A stretch of 22,024 nucleotides of DNA from the NCBI GenBank assembly GCA_017436135.1, contig JAFSDQ010000005.1, positions 1 to 22,024 of the forward strand, given 5' to 3'. The DNA comes from Clostridia bacterium (lineage in GTDB: Bacteria > Bacillota_A > Clostridia > Monoglobales > Monoglobaceae). The notes under the pieces were generated by a model. The model saw only the letters and a list, made by a program, of their open reading frames with translations. It made no database searches and had not been told where the DNA came from. Below, in pieces: positions 14,413 to 21,992 of this stretch (positions are counted from its first letter, which is position 1; every line of letters starts with the position of its first letter). The translations under genes were made by a program, and so were the position numbers.

Positions 14413-16359
14413 TTGAACAAAAACAAGAAGGTGAGTGAAATAAAACATAATTTTTCTTTCAGAATGATTGCACTTATTCTCTGTGGGATTGTATCTACAA
14501 TGGCTTTTTATCCGGCAGCAACCGAAAATGCTTCGGCTGAAGAGGTTGAGATGCGCGGCGTTTGGGTTGCTACTGTTGCAAATATAGACTATCCCAAATC
14601 CCAGACAACCGATGCGGCTGTTTTAAAGCAGGAGCTTACAGAAATTTTGGATAATTGCAGTAAGATGGGCTTTAATGCGGTATTTCTGCAGGTACGACCC
14701 AGCGGTGATGCTCTTTATAAGTCATCAATTTTTCCTTGGTCAAGATACCTGACAGGAACCCAAGGGGTGGCACCTGACGGAGGCTTTGACCCTCTTGCCT
14801 TTGCAGTTGAGGAAGCCCATAAAAGAGGAATGCAGCTTCATGCGTGGATAAATCCTTATCGCATAACAAATTCACCCGAGGACAATAACAGGCTTGCGGA
14901 AAATAACCCTGCGGTTTTAAACCCTAATCTTGTTATAACCGACAGCAACGGAAAAATGTACTATAATCCAGGCGACAGTGCATCTATTGACTTAATTGTA
15001 AAAGGTGCCCTGGAGATTGTAGAAAACTATGATGTTGACGGATTGCACATGGACGATTATTTCTATCCTGATGCAAATTTTGATGATGAGGGAACCTATT
15101 CCTACTTTAAGAATGAATATCCCGATAAGGGCAATTGGCGCCGTAATAATGTGGATAACCTTGTAAAAGCTCTTGACGAAAAGCTTCATCAGGCAAAGCC
15201 CGACATTGCATTTGGCATAAGCCCAAGGGGAATATGGGCAAACAAAAGCGAAATGGCAGAGGGCAGCGACACTTCAGGCGGCGGCTCCTACAGCAAAATA
15301 TATGCGGATTCGAGAAAATGGGTCAAGAATGGTTGGGTTGATTATATTATGCCCCAGCTTTACTGGTATATCGGATACGAGATTGCTGACTACAGCGTCC
15401 TTTGTGATTGGTGGTCAGATGTGGTAGAGGGAACAGGAGTAAAGCTTTATATTGGCGAGGGTGCATATCGCACAACCTCAAGTTCTCTCCCTGCATGGAC
15501 GGGTGAAAACGGCACAAATGAGCTTCGTACTCATATATTAAACGGCAGACAGAACCCTAATATCAGCGGATACTGCTGCTACACCTACAATGATTTTCTG
15601 GAAAACACATCCATATATTCCCTTATGCAGGAGGTAAATAACAAAGAGGCTTCTGCCCCTGTAGAAACGGCTCCTCAAATCAGCCAAAAGGAGGAGACTC
15701 CTGTAACTGAAGAAGTCGTAAGCCCTGTTCCCCCTGTTAGCGATAATATGTCTGATACAGATGATCATACCGTTCCCACAATCGGGGGAAAGTATGTAAA
15801 TACCTTTAAGGATATGAACGAGTATTGGTGGGCAATGGATGCGGTAAATGCTTTGGCATCAAAGGGAATTATAAAGGGAAGAAGTAAGACCGAATTTGAT
15901 CCTGATGCCAATATTACAAGAGCGGACAATACCGTGCTTTTGCTCCGTATTCTCGGCAAAACAGCTACTTTTGAAGATAATTTTGATGATGTTTATCAGG
16001 GAAAGTATTACTATAATGAAATCGGTATGGCAAGGGCTCTTGGCATTACCTCGGGCGTAGGAGGAAATATGTTTGACCCTGATGCCCCCATAAAGCGTCA
16101 GGATATGGCGACTCTTGCATATCGTGTTATGGTAGAAGAGGGAATTTTGACATCTATTCCAAACACAACTGTACTCAATCAGTTTGCGGACGGAGACAGC
16201 ATAGATTTTTATGCCCGTGAGGCAATTGCTGCCTGTGTTAACGCAGGATTGATGAGCGGTTATGGCGACGGAACAATTAACCCTCAAGGAAACGCAAGCC
16301 GTATAGAGGTTGCTTTGTTTATGTACAGAATTTATCAGAAAATAGAAGCGACAAATTAA
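14413..16359 (+). CDS. SLH-anchored GHL10 (DUF187) putative glycosidase, 648 aa
   Basis: The start is taken as TTG at 14413 because AAGGAGA (14397-14403) is 9 bases upstream; the in-frame ATG at 14374 has no ribosome site, and the two nearer ATGs (14403, 14408) are out of frame. The signal peptide or anchor covers about residues 15-40. A GHL10 domain follows (about 46-350): MRGVWVATVANIDYP, FLQVRPSGDALY, LHAWINPYR, LHMDDYFYPD and FGISPRGIW are hallmarks. A Pro/Glu/Thr linker (about 415-460) leads to three diverged SLH domains to the end. E. coli DigH (YddW) of this family cleaves denuded peptidoglycan glycan, so wall remodelling is a reasonable guess. The SLH repeats would hold it on the cell surface. 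It is likely co-transcribed with the GH2 gene. Confidence 0.88.
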   Translation: MNKNKKVSEIKHNFSFRMIALILCGIVSTMAFYPAATENASAEEVEMRGVWVATVANIDYPKSQTTDAAVLKQELTEILDNCSKMGFNAVFLQVRPSGDALYKSSIFPWSRYLTGTQGVAPDGGFDPLAFAVEEAHKRGMQLHAWINPYRITNSPEDNNRLAENNPAVLNPNLVITDSNGKMYYNPGDSASIDLIVKGALEIVENYDVDGLHMDDYFYPDANFDDEGTYSYFKNEYPDKGNWRRNNVDNLVKALDEKLHQAKPDIAFGISPRGIWANKSEMAEGSDTSGGGSYSKIYADSRKWVKNGWVDYIMPQLYWYIGYEIADYSVLCDWWSDVVEGTGVKLYIGEGAYRTTSSSLPAWTGENGTNELRTHILNGRQNPNISGYCCYTYNDFLENTSIYSLMQEVNNKEASAPVETAPQISQKEETPVTEEVVSPVPPVSDNMSDTDDHTVPTIGGKYVNTFKDMNEYWWAMDAVNALASKGIIKGRSKTEFDPDANITRADNTVLLLRILGKTATFEDNFDDVYQGKYYYNEIGMARALGITSGVGGNMFDPDAPIKRQDMATLAYRVMVEEGILTSIPNTTVLNQFADGDSIDFYAREAIAACVNAGLMSGYGDGTINPQGNASRIEVALFMYRIYQKIEATN

Positions 16360-16360
16360 A

Positions 16361-16408
16361 AATTAACACCAAATCCCGTTGCTATTGCAACGGGATTTGG
16401 TGTTAATT
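16361..16408. terminator. Bidirectional terminator between convergent genes
   Basis: A perfect 22-bp stem (AATTAACACCAAATCCCGTTGC and its complement) with a TATT loop lies between the convergent GHL10 and SipL-like genes and overlaps the SipL stop codon by 2 bases. On the minus strand the stem is followed by a T-rich run (TTAATTTTTAATTT), so it works best for the SipL-like gene. On the plus strand the tail is weaker. Confidence 0.88.
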
Positions 16409-17966
16409 ATGCAGCTTTTCGGCAAATACGAAGAATTTGACCTGTTATAATGGTATCATCTGTAAGTGAGTTACATTCTTTAAGGCTGTCTACCGTGGTT
16501 TGGTATCTTTTTGCTATGCTCCAAAGGGTGTCGCCCTCCTGTACGAAATACATGACAATATTTGGTTTTGGGCAAGCTTCTGTGTCCTCTGTAATTTCCA
16601 CATCTGTAATATGGCATACGGTTTCGTTTTTAAAGGAACGAACGTTCAATCCTAAAACTGTTCTCAAATCAATAGTGCTTCCGCTGCTGATAGTAAAGCT
16701 GATATGCTCAACAAATACTCTTGCGTCGCATACGGCATGGTCAGCCGAGTCAGAAATGTGAATTGTGTGAGAAAATTCGGATATATTTGTAAATGAGCCG
16801 ATTGGTAAATCATTTGCATCGGTTAAGTATAATATGTTATATTTCAGGTGTCCGAAAAGGGTTATTTCGTTGCCCTCGGCAGAAATTCTGTCTACGGCAG
16901 CTGTTGCGCTTATATGGCAAATTCGGGAGATTTCGGGCAAATGCTCGGGTGGGCTGACAGATGCTTTGTGAGTCAGCTGTGCTGTGGTGCTGTCTACAAG
17001 CTGCTCTATTACCCTGTCCTGACAGGACAATTTTACTGTGCCGTTCAGAGAATATGCGTCCCGAAGAATTGTTGGTTCATATAGGCTTAACCCCTTTATG
17101 GTGGCACAAAGACCTATATCAATACCAAGAATTCGCAATTCTCCGTCAGAATCCTCCCTGGCTTCGCAGTATATGTCAGAGACAGCATAGTCGATTTCGC
17201 CCTCCATATCCTCTTCTGCTCCCATAACATCCAAAACCTCGCTGAAAGGAAGAGAGTGTTCGGTAAAGTTTACAGTACCGTCATCTAAAGAGGTATAAAG
17301 AACACAAATTCTAACCTGACCCTTGGCAAGGGCTTTGTTTTCCATAAGAGTAAACTCAACAGATTGGGGGAAAACGGTGGTTTTCAGGATTTCGCCAATT
17401 GTTGGCTTATCCGAGGGAAGCTCAATTTGTTCGCAAATATTTAATCTGTTTTCTGACGTAATTGCTGAATTGCAAAGGCGAATGGTTCTGTTATCAATGC
17501 AAATATCGGTGCCTGCATCAATTCCTGTAACAAGCTCAAGCTCATCTGCCCGGGTGAGCTTAATATTTATCCCGGCAGTGCAGCGAAGATTGACCTTGCG
17601 GCTGTTAATCAGGGAATAAGCAAAGTTTTCCGGTTCAACCTCTATAAAAGGCGTAATGTCGCCATCTGTATTACCCACATCTACGCTGTGGCTGAATTCC
17701 TGGCAAACCGAGAGAGCTTTCGCTTTATTTAAAACTTCACCCTCGGGGGAGTACAGTGCCGTCATGGTAACTGTTCCCTGTATATACAGCTTGTTTGAAC
17801 GGAGGGTTTTTTCCTTTATGGATATAAAACCGCTCACATCCATAATCTTTGAAATATCAGGGTTTATGTCGGGGACAATAACATCACAGTCTATGGTTGT
17901 CTGACTGTATTTTTGACATACAACCTCTCCTGTTTTAACTTTTTCTTTTTTCAATATGACAGACAT
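16407..17966 (-). CDS. sipL: SipL-like spore coat morphogenesis protein (DUF3794/SPOCS + LysM), 519 aa
   Basis: In C. difficile, SipL binds the coat ATPase SpoIVA through its LysM domain and is needed for coat assembly around the forespore in the mother cell. Here the N-terminus carries SPOCS/DUF3794 features (VPDINPDISKIMDVSGFI, then KLYIQGTVTMTALY). At least one related unit is visible later (about 320-420; HLKYNILYLTDAN), and a weaker one about 185-265. A LysM domain closes the protein (about 470-516; YFVQEGDTLWSIAKRYQTTV). The length matches SipL. There is no signal peptide, as expected for a mother-cell protein. The ribosome site is modest (GCGAGG, 8 bases before ATG). A sigma-E-like promoter lies upstream. 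Other DUF3794+LysM proteins exist, so the name is a family-level assignment. It implies that the organism forms spores. Confidence 0.82.
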   Translation of the reverse strand: MSVILKKEKVKTGEVVCQKYSQTTIDCDVIVPDINPDISKIMDVSGFISIKEKTLRSNKLYIQGTVTMTALYSPEGEVLNKAKALSVCQEFSHSVDVGNTDGDITPFIEVEPENFAYSLINSRKVNLRCTAGINIKLTRADELELVTGIDAGTDICIDNRTIRLCNSAITSENRLNICEQIELPSDKPTIGEILKTTVFPQSVEFTLMENKALAKGQVRICVLYTSLDDGTVNFTEHSLPFSEVLDVMGAEEDMEGEIDYAVSDIYCEAREDSDGELRILGIDIGLCATIKGLSLYEPTILRDAYSLNGTVKLSCQDRVIEQLVDSTTAQLTHKASVSPPEHLPEISRICHISATAAVDRISAEGNEITLFGHLKYNILYLTDANDLPIGSFTNISEFSHTIHISDSADHAVCDARVFVEHISFTISSGSTIDLRTVLGLNVRSFKNETVCHITDVEITEDTEACPKPNIVMYFVQEGDTLWSIAKRYQTTVDSLKECNSLTDDTIITGQILRICRKAA

Positions 17967-17999
17967 ATTGCATACCTCGCTTTTCGTATCATTTACTAA

Positions 18000-18028
18000 A
18001 TTATATGATACAAGGAAGAAGAGTATGT
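18000..18028 (-). promoter_or_regulatory. Candidate sigma-E promoter of the SipL-like gene
   Basis: Read on the minus strand: a -35-like ACATACT (18028-18022), 14 bases, then CATATAAT (18007-18000), one base from the sigma-E -10 consensus CATACAAT. The sigma-A alternative (TTGACA ... TATAAT) would need a 20-base spacer. A 7-bp inverted repeat (GTATCAT 17986-17992, ATGATAC 18005-18011) overlaps the -10. Confidence 0.5.
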
Positions 18029-18055
18029 CAATTTTAAAAAAACCTTTATAATTAT

Positions 18056-18086
18056 AAAAAAACAGTTACAGTTTGTGGCTGTTTTT
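18056..18086 (-). terminator. Terminator of the trmN6-rsmI operon
   Basis: On the minus strand, AAAAACAG and CTGTTTTT pair around a 13-base loop and run into a seven-T tail, directly after the rsmI stop codon. The stem is short and A/T-rich, so strength is uncertain. Confidence 0.5.
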
Positions 18087-18933
18087 ACAGGGTTTCCTTT
18101 ATTTTCAGGTATAAATCATAGATTTCCCGTCTGGGCTGTTTCAGCTCTTCGGCAACCTTTTTTGTAAGCTCCTTTGCACGAAGCCCCTCTTTTGAATATT
18201 TCCTTAAAAGCTCTTCTGCCGAGGGCATAGACTCAAGAAAATCCGCCCTGATTTTCTCTGTATCCGCCCCATCTAAAATTAAAACAAATTCCCCTTTGGG
18301 AGGAGTTTCTTCATAATATATTAGTGCATCTTTTAAAGTGGTGCGATTGTATTCTTCAAACTTTTTTGTAAGCTCCCTTGCAAGAACAATTTTTCTGTCC
18401 CCTAAAATCGTTAACATATCAGCAAGGGTAGAGAGAAGCTTGTGGGGTGCCTCGTAAAAAATCAGGGTTCGGGTATCATTTTTTAAAGCCTCCAGATGCT
18501 CTAACCGATTTTTCTTGTTGGTGGTAAGAAAGCCCTCAAAGGCAAATCTTCCTGTAGGCAGCCCTGATGCCACCAGTGCCGTGGCAAAAGCGCATGGCCC
18601 GGGAAGAGCCTCCACCGCTATCTCGTTTTCAATGCAAAGCTTTACTAAATCCTCTCCGGGGTCAGAAATCCCGGGCATTCCTGCATCGGTGATTACGGCT
18701 ATGTTTGTGCCGTTTAATAGCTTTTCTAAAAGATAGCTGCCCTTTTCCCTTTTGTTATGCTCGTAATAGCTGGTTGTGGGGACTTTTATATCAAAGTGGT
18801 TAAGAAGCTTTGCGCTGACTCTGGTATCCTCTGCGGCAATTAAATCAACACTTTTTAAAACCTCTATGGTGCGAAAGGTCATATCCCCTAAATTTCCTAT
18901 GGGGGTTGGACATAAATATAATTTACCCTTCAT
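18085..18933 (-). CDS. rsmI: 16S rRNA (cytidine(1402)-2'-O)-methyltransferase RsmI, 282 aa
   Basis: RsmI methylates the ribose of C1402 in the 16S decoding centre, using SAM, as part of the m4Cm modification. Family hallmarks are all present: LCPTPIGNLGDMTFR (7-21), AAEDTR, TDAGMPGISDPG, ALPGPCAFATAL and GEFVLILDG, plus the usual C-terminal helical tail. The reading frame is open further upstream, but the family begins at MKGKLYLCPTPIG. This start (18933) has a ribosome site (AAGAAGG) and overlaps the end of the upstream methyltransferase gene by 11 bases, so the two are translationally coupled. Confidence 0.95.
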   Translation of the reverse strand: MKGKLYLCPTPIGNLGDMTFRTIEVLKSVDLIAAEDTRVSAKLLNHFDIKVPTTSYYEHNKREKGSYLLEKLLNGTNIAVITDAGMPGISDPGEDLVKLCIENEIAVEALPGPCAFATALVASGLPTGRFAFEGFLTTNKKNRLEHLEALKNDTRTLIFYEAPHKLLSTLADMLTILGDRKIVLARELTKKFEEYNRTTLKDALIYYEETPPKGEFVLILDGADTEKIRADFLESMPSAEELLRKYSKEGLRAKELTKKVAEELKQPRREIYDLYLKIKETL

Positions 18934-19693
18934 TTTGGTCTGCCTTCTTTCTATTATATATATGTAGAATCTCATCCGAATAAACATTGGGTTCTTTGTA
19001 AACATAAAGGGGCGGGTCAAGGAAAAGCTTTGGTTTTCCGCAATATGACCCCTCTATTAAAATCATGGTTGCCGTTTTGTGGGGCAACGGATGAACAAAC
19101 TGAAGTCGTTTTGGTTCAATTTTGTATTTTCGCATTAAACAAATAATGTCTGCAAGACGCTCGGGGCGGTGTATCATACACAGCTTTCCGTAGGGCTCTA
19201 ATAATATAGAAGAAACTCGTACTATATCTTCAAGGGAACAGAGTATCTCGTGGCGGGCAAGGGTGGTGGGGTCGGATTTGTTGGTCAAACCACCCCCTGC
19301 TTCCTTGTATGGCGGATTGCATATAATATTATGGAAGAAACTCCTGCCAAAAATGCCTTCGGCCTCTTTTAAATCCCCGCAAACCATCTCAATTTTATCC
19401 TCTAAATCGTTCAATTTTACAGACCGTTTTGCCATTTCTGCAACGGGATTCTGGATTTCTAACCCCCAGATTTTTTGAGCCAAACACTTTGCGGAAAGCA
19501 GTATGGGAATAATCCCGTTGCCGCTGCAAAGGTCTAAAACCTTGGCATCTTTTTTTATGGAAGAGGCGGAATAATTTGCAAGAAGAACAGCGTCTGTTCC
19601 AAAACAAAACCAATCAGGATTTTGAATAATTTTAAGTCCGTTCAGTTGCAAATCGTCAATCCGCTCATAAGAATTAACTAACTCTGAATTCAT
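18923..19693 (-). CDS. tRNA1(Val) A37 N6-methyltransferase-like protein (TrmN6/YabB), 256 aa
   Basis: A class I SAM-dependent methyltransferase of the TrmN6 (YfiC)/YabB family, which makes m6A37 in tRNA-Val in E. coli. Motifs: SAM motif I VLDLCSGNGIIPILLS (about 52-67), acidic loop EIQNPVAEMAKRSV, and the catalytic NPPY (126-129), typical of amino-N6 methylation. A helpful N-terminal block is LNGLKIIQNPDWFCFGTDAVLL. The ribosome site TTGGAG is 8 bases before the ATG. It overlaps rsmI downstream. In B. subtilis the same pair flanks yazA, which is absent here. Specificity in Firmicutes members is less well established than in E. coli. Confidence 0.9.
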   Translation of the reverse strand: MNSELVNSYERIDDLQLNGLKIIQNPDWFCFGTDAVLLANYSASSIKKDAKVLDLCSGNGIIPILLSAKCLAQKIWGLEIQNPVAEMAKRSVKLNDLEDKIEMVCGDLKEAEGIFGRSFFHNIICNPPYKEAGGGLTNKSDPTTLARHEILCSLEDIVRVSSILLEPYGKLCMIHRPERLADIICLMRKYKIEPKRLQFVHPLPHKTATMILIEGSYCGKPKLFLDPPLYVYKEPNVYSDEILHIYNRKKADQNEG

Positions 19694-19728
19694 GAAAAAT
19701 TCTCCAATCTTTTAAAAATTAACACTAT

Positions 19729-19772
19729 TTTATAAAAAATTCGCTTTCTATTGTGCAAATTGCACAATAGAA
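19729..19772 (-). promoter_or_regulatory. Candidate promoter and 11-bp inverted repeat upstream of trmN6
   Basis: The arms TTCTATTGTGC (19746-19756) and GCACAATAGAA (19762-19772) are perfectly complementary around a 5-base centre. On the minus strand, a TTGCAC -35 (19758-19753) inside the palindrome is followed after 18 bases by TATAAA (19734-19729). A second possible promoter further up is TTGTGC (19931-19926), 17 bases, TATACT (19908-19903). I cannot tell which is used. Confidence 0.4.
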
Positions 19773-20078
19773 GTAGGGGCTTGTGAATAACTTAACCCAA
19801 TTTTCAAAAAACCTCTTTAAAAATCAAGGATAGCAAGTTTTTTTAAAACAAAAAATTTTCAAAAAAGTCATAACCGTAAAAAAATAAAAATACCTTTAAT
19901 ATAGTATAACAGATAATTTTGTTAAGCACAATAACCAAAATTTCTGTAAAAATTTTCCAAAAACGAGGAAATGGGGTGAAAACTGAAGAAAAACGGACTT
20001 AAGGGGTAAAAAAACGCTAAAAATTTAATTTTATCGCTTATATTTTTGAATAAAAAGGGCAGAATTGGATTTGGGAAT
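19773..20078. other. AT-rich intergenic region
   Basis: About 300 bases of very A/T-rich sequence between divergent transcription units. Apart from the possible minus-strand promoter at 19903-19931, I see no gene, no RNA family and no strong repeat. The minus-strand reading frames here are low-complexity (F, K, N, I) and have no ribosome sites. Confidence 0.5.
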
Positions 20079-20107
20079 TTGACTAAAAATTTTTTTACGG
20101 CTATAAT
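20079..20107 (+). promoter_or_regulatory. Sigma-A promoter of the G5/3D protein gene
   Basis: TTGACT (20079-20084), a 17-base spacer containing an A5T7 run, TATAAT (20102-20107). A start near 20114 gives a leader of about 86 bases. I found no recognisable riboswitch in it. Confidence 0.8.
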
Positions 20108-20199
20108 AGCAGTGTAGTAGCGTAATCCAAAATTTTCCAATTTTGTCTTCTTTGAGGGCGTTGGAAAACAAAATGGCAAAATTATTACGAGGTGATTTA

Positions 20200-21249
20200 A
20201 TGTTAAAAATGCTGAAAGGCAAACTGTCTGTTAAGGTAAAAAAAGTAAACAGATTTGTTGCTTTGACTATTGCAGCAGCATTTATAGCAATTACTTGCTG
20301 CGGATTTGCTTATGCAGCTCCGAATGTTGTTACAATAACTGACACAGATGGCGCTCCCGTTCAGATTAAGACAAACGATACTGTAGTTGGTAAAATTCTT
20401 TCTAAACAAGGTATTATATTGAACGAGGGAGACCGCATAAATTATGCTTTGACTGATGAGGTCGGAAGAGATGCGGTCATAGAAATAAGAAGGGCAATCT
20501 CGGTAAAGATTGACTATATGGGCGAAATTAAAGAATGCCTTACAACCGAAAACGAGGTTGTAAAAATTCTTGCGGAGCAAGGAATTGTTGTTGATGATGA
20601 TGACAGAGTTGCTCCTGCAACATACGAAAAAGTAAAAGATGGCGATTCAATTTCAGTTGTACTGGTTGATAAGCACAACATTACCGTTCAGGAGGAAGTT
20701 GATTTTTCCACAAAGGAAATAGAGAATTTAGCTCTAGGCCGTGGAGAAAGAGTAGTTCTTCAGGAAGGTAAGAAGGGCATAAACGAATACGTTTATGAGA
20801 TTACTTATGAAAACGGGATTGAAGTTTCAAGGTCCTTGATTAAGGATGCAATCTTGTCATACCCCATTGAAGAGATTGTGGAATGCGGTCCCGAAGATGT
20901 GTGGGAGCTCGGTGTAGTTCCTGCAAGTGCCCCCACAAAGTACAGCAGGGTTGAGGTGTTTACGGCAACAGCCTATGATGCATCTCCTGCAGACAATGGT
21001 ATATGGGCAGGTAAAACTTCAACGGGTATGCCTCTTGAATATGGTGTAATTGCAGTTGACCCCAAAGTAATTCCCTATGGAACAAAAATGTATATTGAGT
21101 CTGTAGACGGAATGTATAAATATGGTTATGCTATTGCAGGCGACTGCGGAGGTGCCATAAAGGGTAAAAAGGTAGATTTATTCTTCCCGTCCAGAAGCAC
21201 GTGCTACAGCTTCGGCAGAAGAGCCGTTAAGATTTACTTTTTAGATTAG
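20200..21249 (+). CDS. Secreted DUF348/G5/3D-domain cell-wall protein (YabE-like), 349 aa
   Basis: The start at 20200 is chosen for the ribosome site GAGGTG (20189-20194); a TTG at 20143 opens the frame earlier but lacks one. The signal peptide is cut after AYA (about residue 39). Next come two DUF348 ubiquitin-like repeats (about 42-95 and 98-152), a G5 domain (about 155-228; NITVQEEVDFST ... GKKGINEYVYEITYENG), then a C-terminal 3D domain (about 250-348; FTATAYDASPA, GVIAVDPKVIPYGTKMY, IAGDCGGAIKGKKVDLFF). The 3D domain, named for three aspartates, is related to lytic transglycosylases, so the protein likely acts on peptidoglycan, as proposed for YabE/YuiC/Rpf-type proteins. The motif reads GDCGG where many have DTGG. 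In B. subtilis, yabE, rsmI and yabB are also chromosomal neighbours. Confidence 0.9.
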   Translation: MLKMLKGKLSVKVKKVNRFVALTIAAAFIAITCCGFAYAAPNVVTITDTDGAPVQIKTNDTVVGKILSKQGIILNEGDRINYALTDEVGRDAVIEIRRAISVKIDYMGEIKECLTTENEVVKILAEQGIVVDDDDRVAPATYEKVKDGDSISVVLVDKHNITVQEEVDFSTKEIENLALGRGERVVLQEGKKGINEYVYEITYENGIEVSRSLIKDAILSYPIEEIVECGPEDVWELGVVPASAPTKYSRVEVFTATAYDASPADNGIWAGKTSTGMPLEYGVIAVDPKVIPYGTKMYIESVDGMYKYGYAIAGDCGGAIKGKKVDLFFPSRSTCYSFGRRAVKIYFLD

Positions 21250-21251
21250 TC

Positions 21252-21277
21252 AAAAGAGAGCTTCGGCTCTCTTTTTT
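21252..21277 (+). terminator. Intrinsic terminator with UUCG loop
   Basis: A perfect 10-bp stem AAAAGAGAGC / GCTCTCTTTT with a TTCG tetraloop and a T6 tail (21272-21277), right after the 3D-protein stop. It insulates the rRNA promoters from upstream transcription. Confidence 0.95.
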
Positions 21278-21398
21278 CTTTGAGGAAGTTTGAAGACACT
21301 ATTGAAAACCGAAAAAATTACATATTGTGTATATAAAACAAGAAAAACCACAAAATATATGACAAGGAAAAAAATATAAAAAATTTTAAAAAAAGGGG

Positions 21399-21427
21399 TT
21401 GACAAAAGAGGTCAAGGGTGATATAAT
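21399..21427 (+). promoter_or_regulatory. rrn promoter P1
   Basis: Perfect TTGACA (21399-21404), 17 bases, TATAAT (21422-21427), with an extended -10 TG. It is preceded by an A/T-rich UP-like tract (21361-21395). A small hairpin CGCTC/GAGCG follows at 21436-21450. Confidence 0.9.
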
Positions 21428-21508
21428 AGGCAAGTCGCTCGTCAAGAGCGGTGTTACGGTTGCTTGTCAAACATAATAAAAAAAGTTTAAAAAACTTGGA
21501 AAAAAGTG

Positions 21509-21537
21509 TTGACAATAAAGATGAACCGTGATATAAT
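21509..21537 (+). promoter_or_regulatory. rrn promoter P2
   Basis: Perfect TTGACA (21509-21514), 17 bases, TATAAT (21532-21537), with the same GTGATATAAT extended -10 as P1 and an A-rich tract upstream. It lies exactly 110 bases downstream of P1. Tandem strong promoters are usual for rRNA operons. Confidence 0.9.
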
Positions 21538-21539
21538 AA

Positions 21540-21992
21540 TTAAGCTGTCACTCAAAAGAGGGCAAGCCAATTGGATGTAGGGGACGGCGTCCTCGACGTC
21601 CCGAATGACCCTTGGAGCAGAGGGCTCCCAAAAATCTCGAAGAGATTTTTGGGAAAGACAGTGTGATGTTTGAAAAGTAAACAGTGAGAAAGCGGTAGCA
21701 GATACTGTTCGAGAGAACAGACTGTTACGACAATTGCACAAGGTTTTAGGACCTTGTCAATTCCAAAAGTTTTAACGAACTTACACTCGCGAACAAGTTA
21801 TTTGTTCGCAGGGTTCCCGCAAAGCGCCAACGCAGTGCACTTTGTGGGAAAGAGGAGCAACCGTTTGAAAGAGCGAAGGCTTGCGAGAGCAAACCGAGCG
21901 CAAAGACGAGTTGCGACGAACGTTAGTATTCGAAAAAAGAGCTAACAAACTTAAGATGAGTATATAAACGCAGAGATGCGATATATAGCAAT
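21540..21992 (+). other. rRNA operon leader (pre-16S 5' region)
   Basis: A transcribed, non-coding leader. A boxA-like stretch TTTGAAAAGTAAACA (about 21669-21683) resembles Firmicutes rrn antitermination sites. Hairpins: CTGTTC-GAGA-GAACAG (21705-21720), CAAGGT/ACCTTG (21739-21756), GCGAACAA/TTGTTCGC (21789-21809), TTCCCGCAAAG/CTTTGTGGGAA (21814-21850). The distal part probably pairs with sequence downstream of 16S for RNase III processing, which lies outside the window. A 63-codon frame at 21754-21945 is not a gene. Confidence 0.7.
21574..21604 (+). repeat. GTAGGGG half element within the rRNA leader
   Basis: GTAGGGGACGGCG ... CGACGTCCCG forms the same left-end hairpin as the intergenic repeats at 11337 and 11392. 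It lies between P2 and the boxA-like region. Next to it, at 21627-21653, is a perfect 12-bp stem (CCCAAAAATCTC / GAGATTTTTGGG, 3-base loop) with no T-tail. Confidence 0.55.

Noticed and set aside
20114..20199. Possible c-di-AMP (ydaO) riboswitch before the G5/3D gene, as found before similar wall genes
   Set aside because: The leader is only about 86 bases, far too short, and shows none of the conserved ydaO elements.
21754..21945. 63-aa plus-strand frame before 16S rRNA
   Set aside because: It lies in the structured pre-rRNA leader, has Arg/Ala-rich random composition and no ribosome site.
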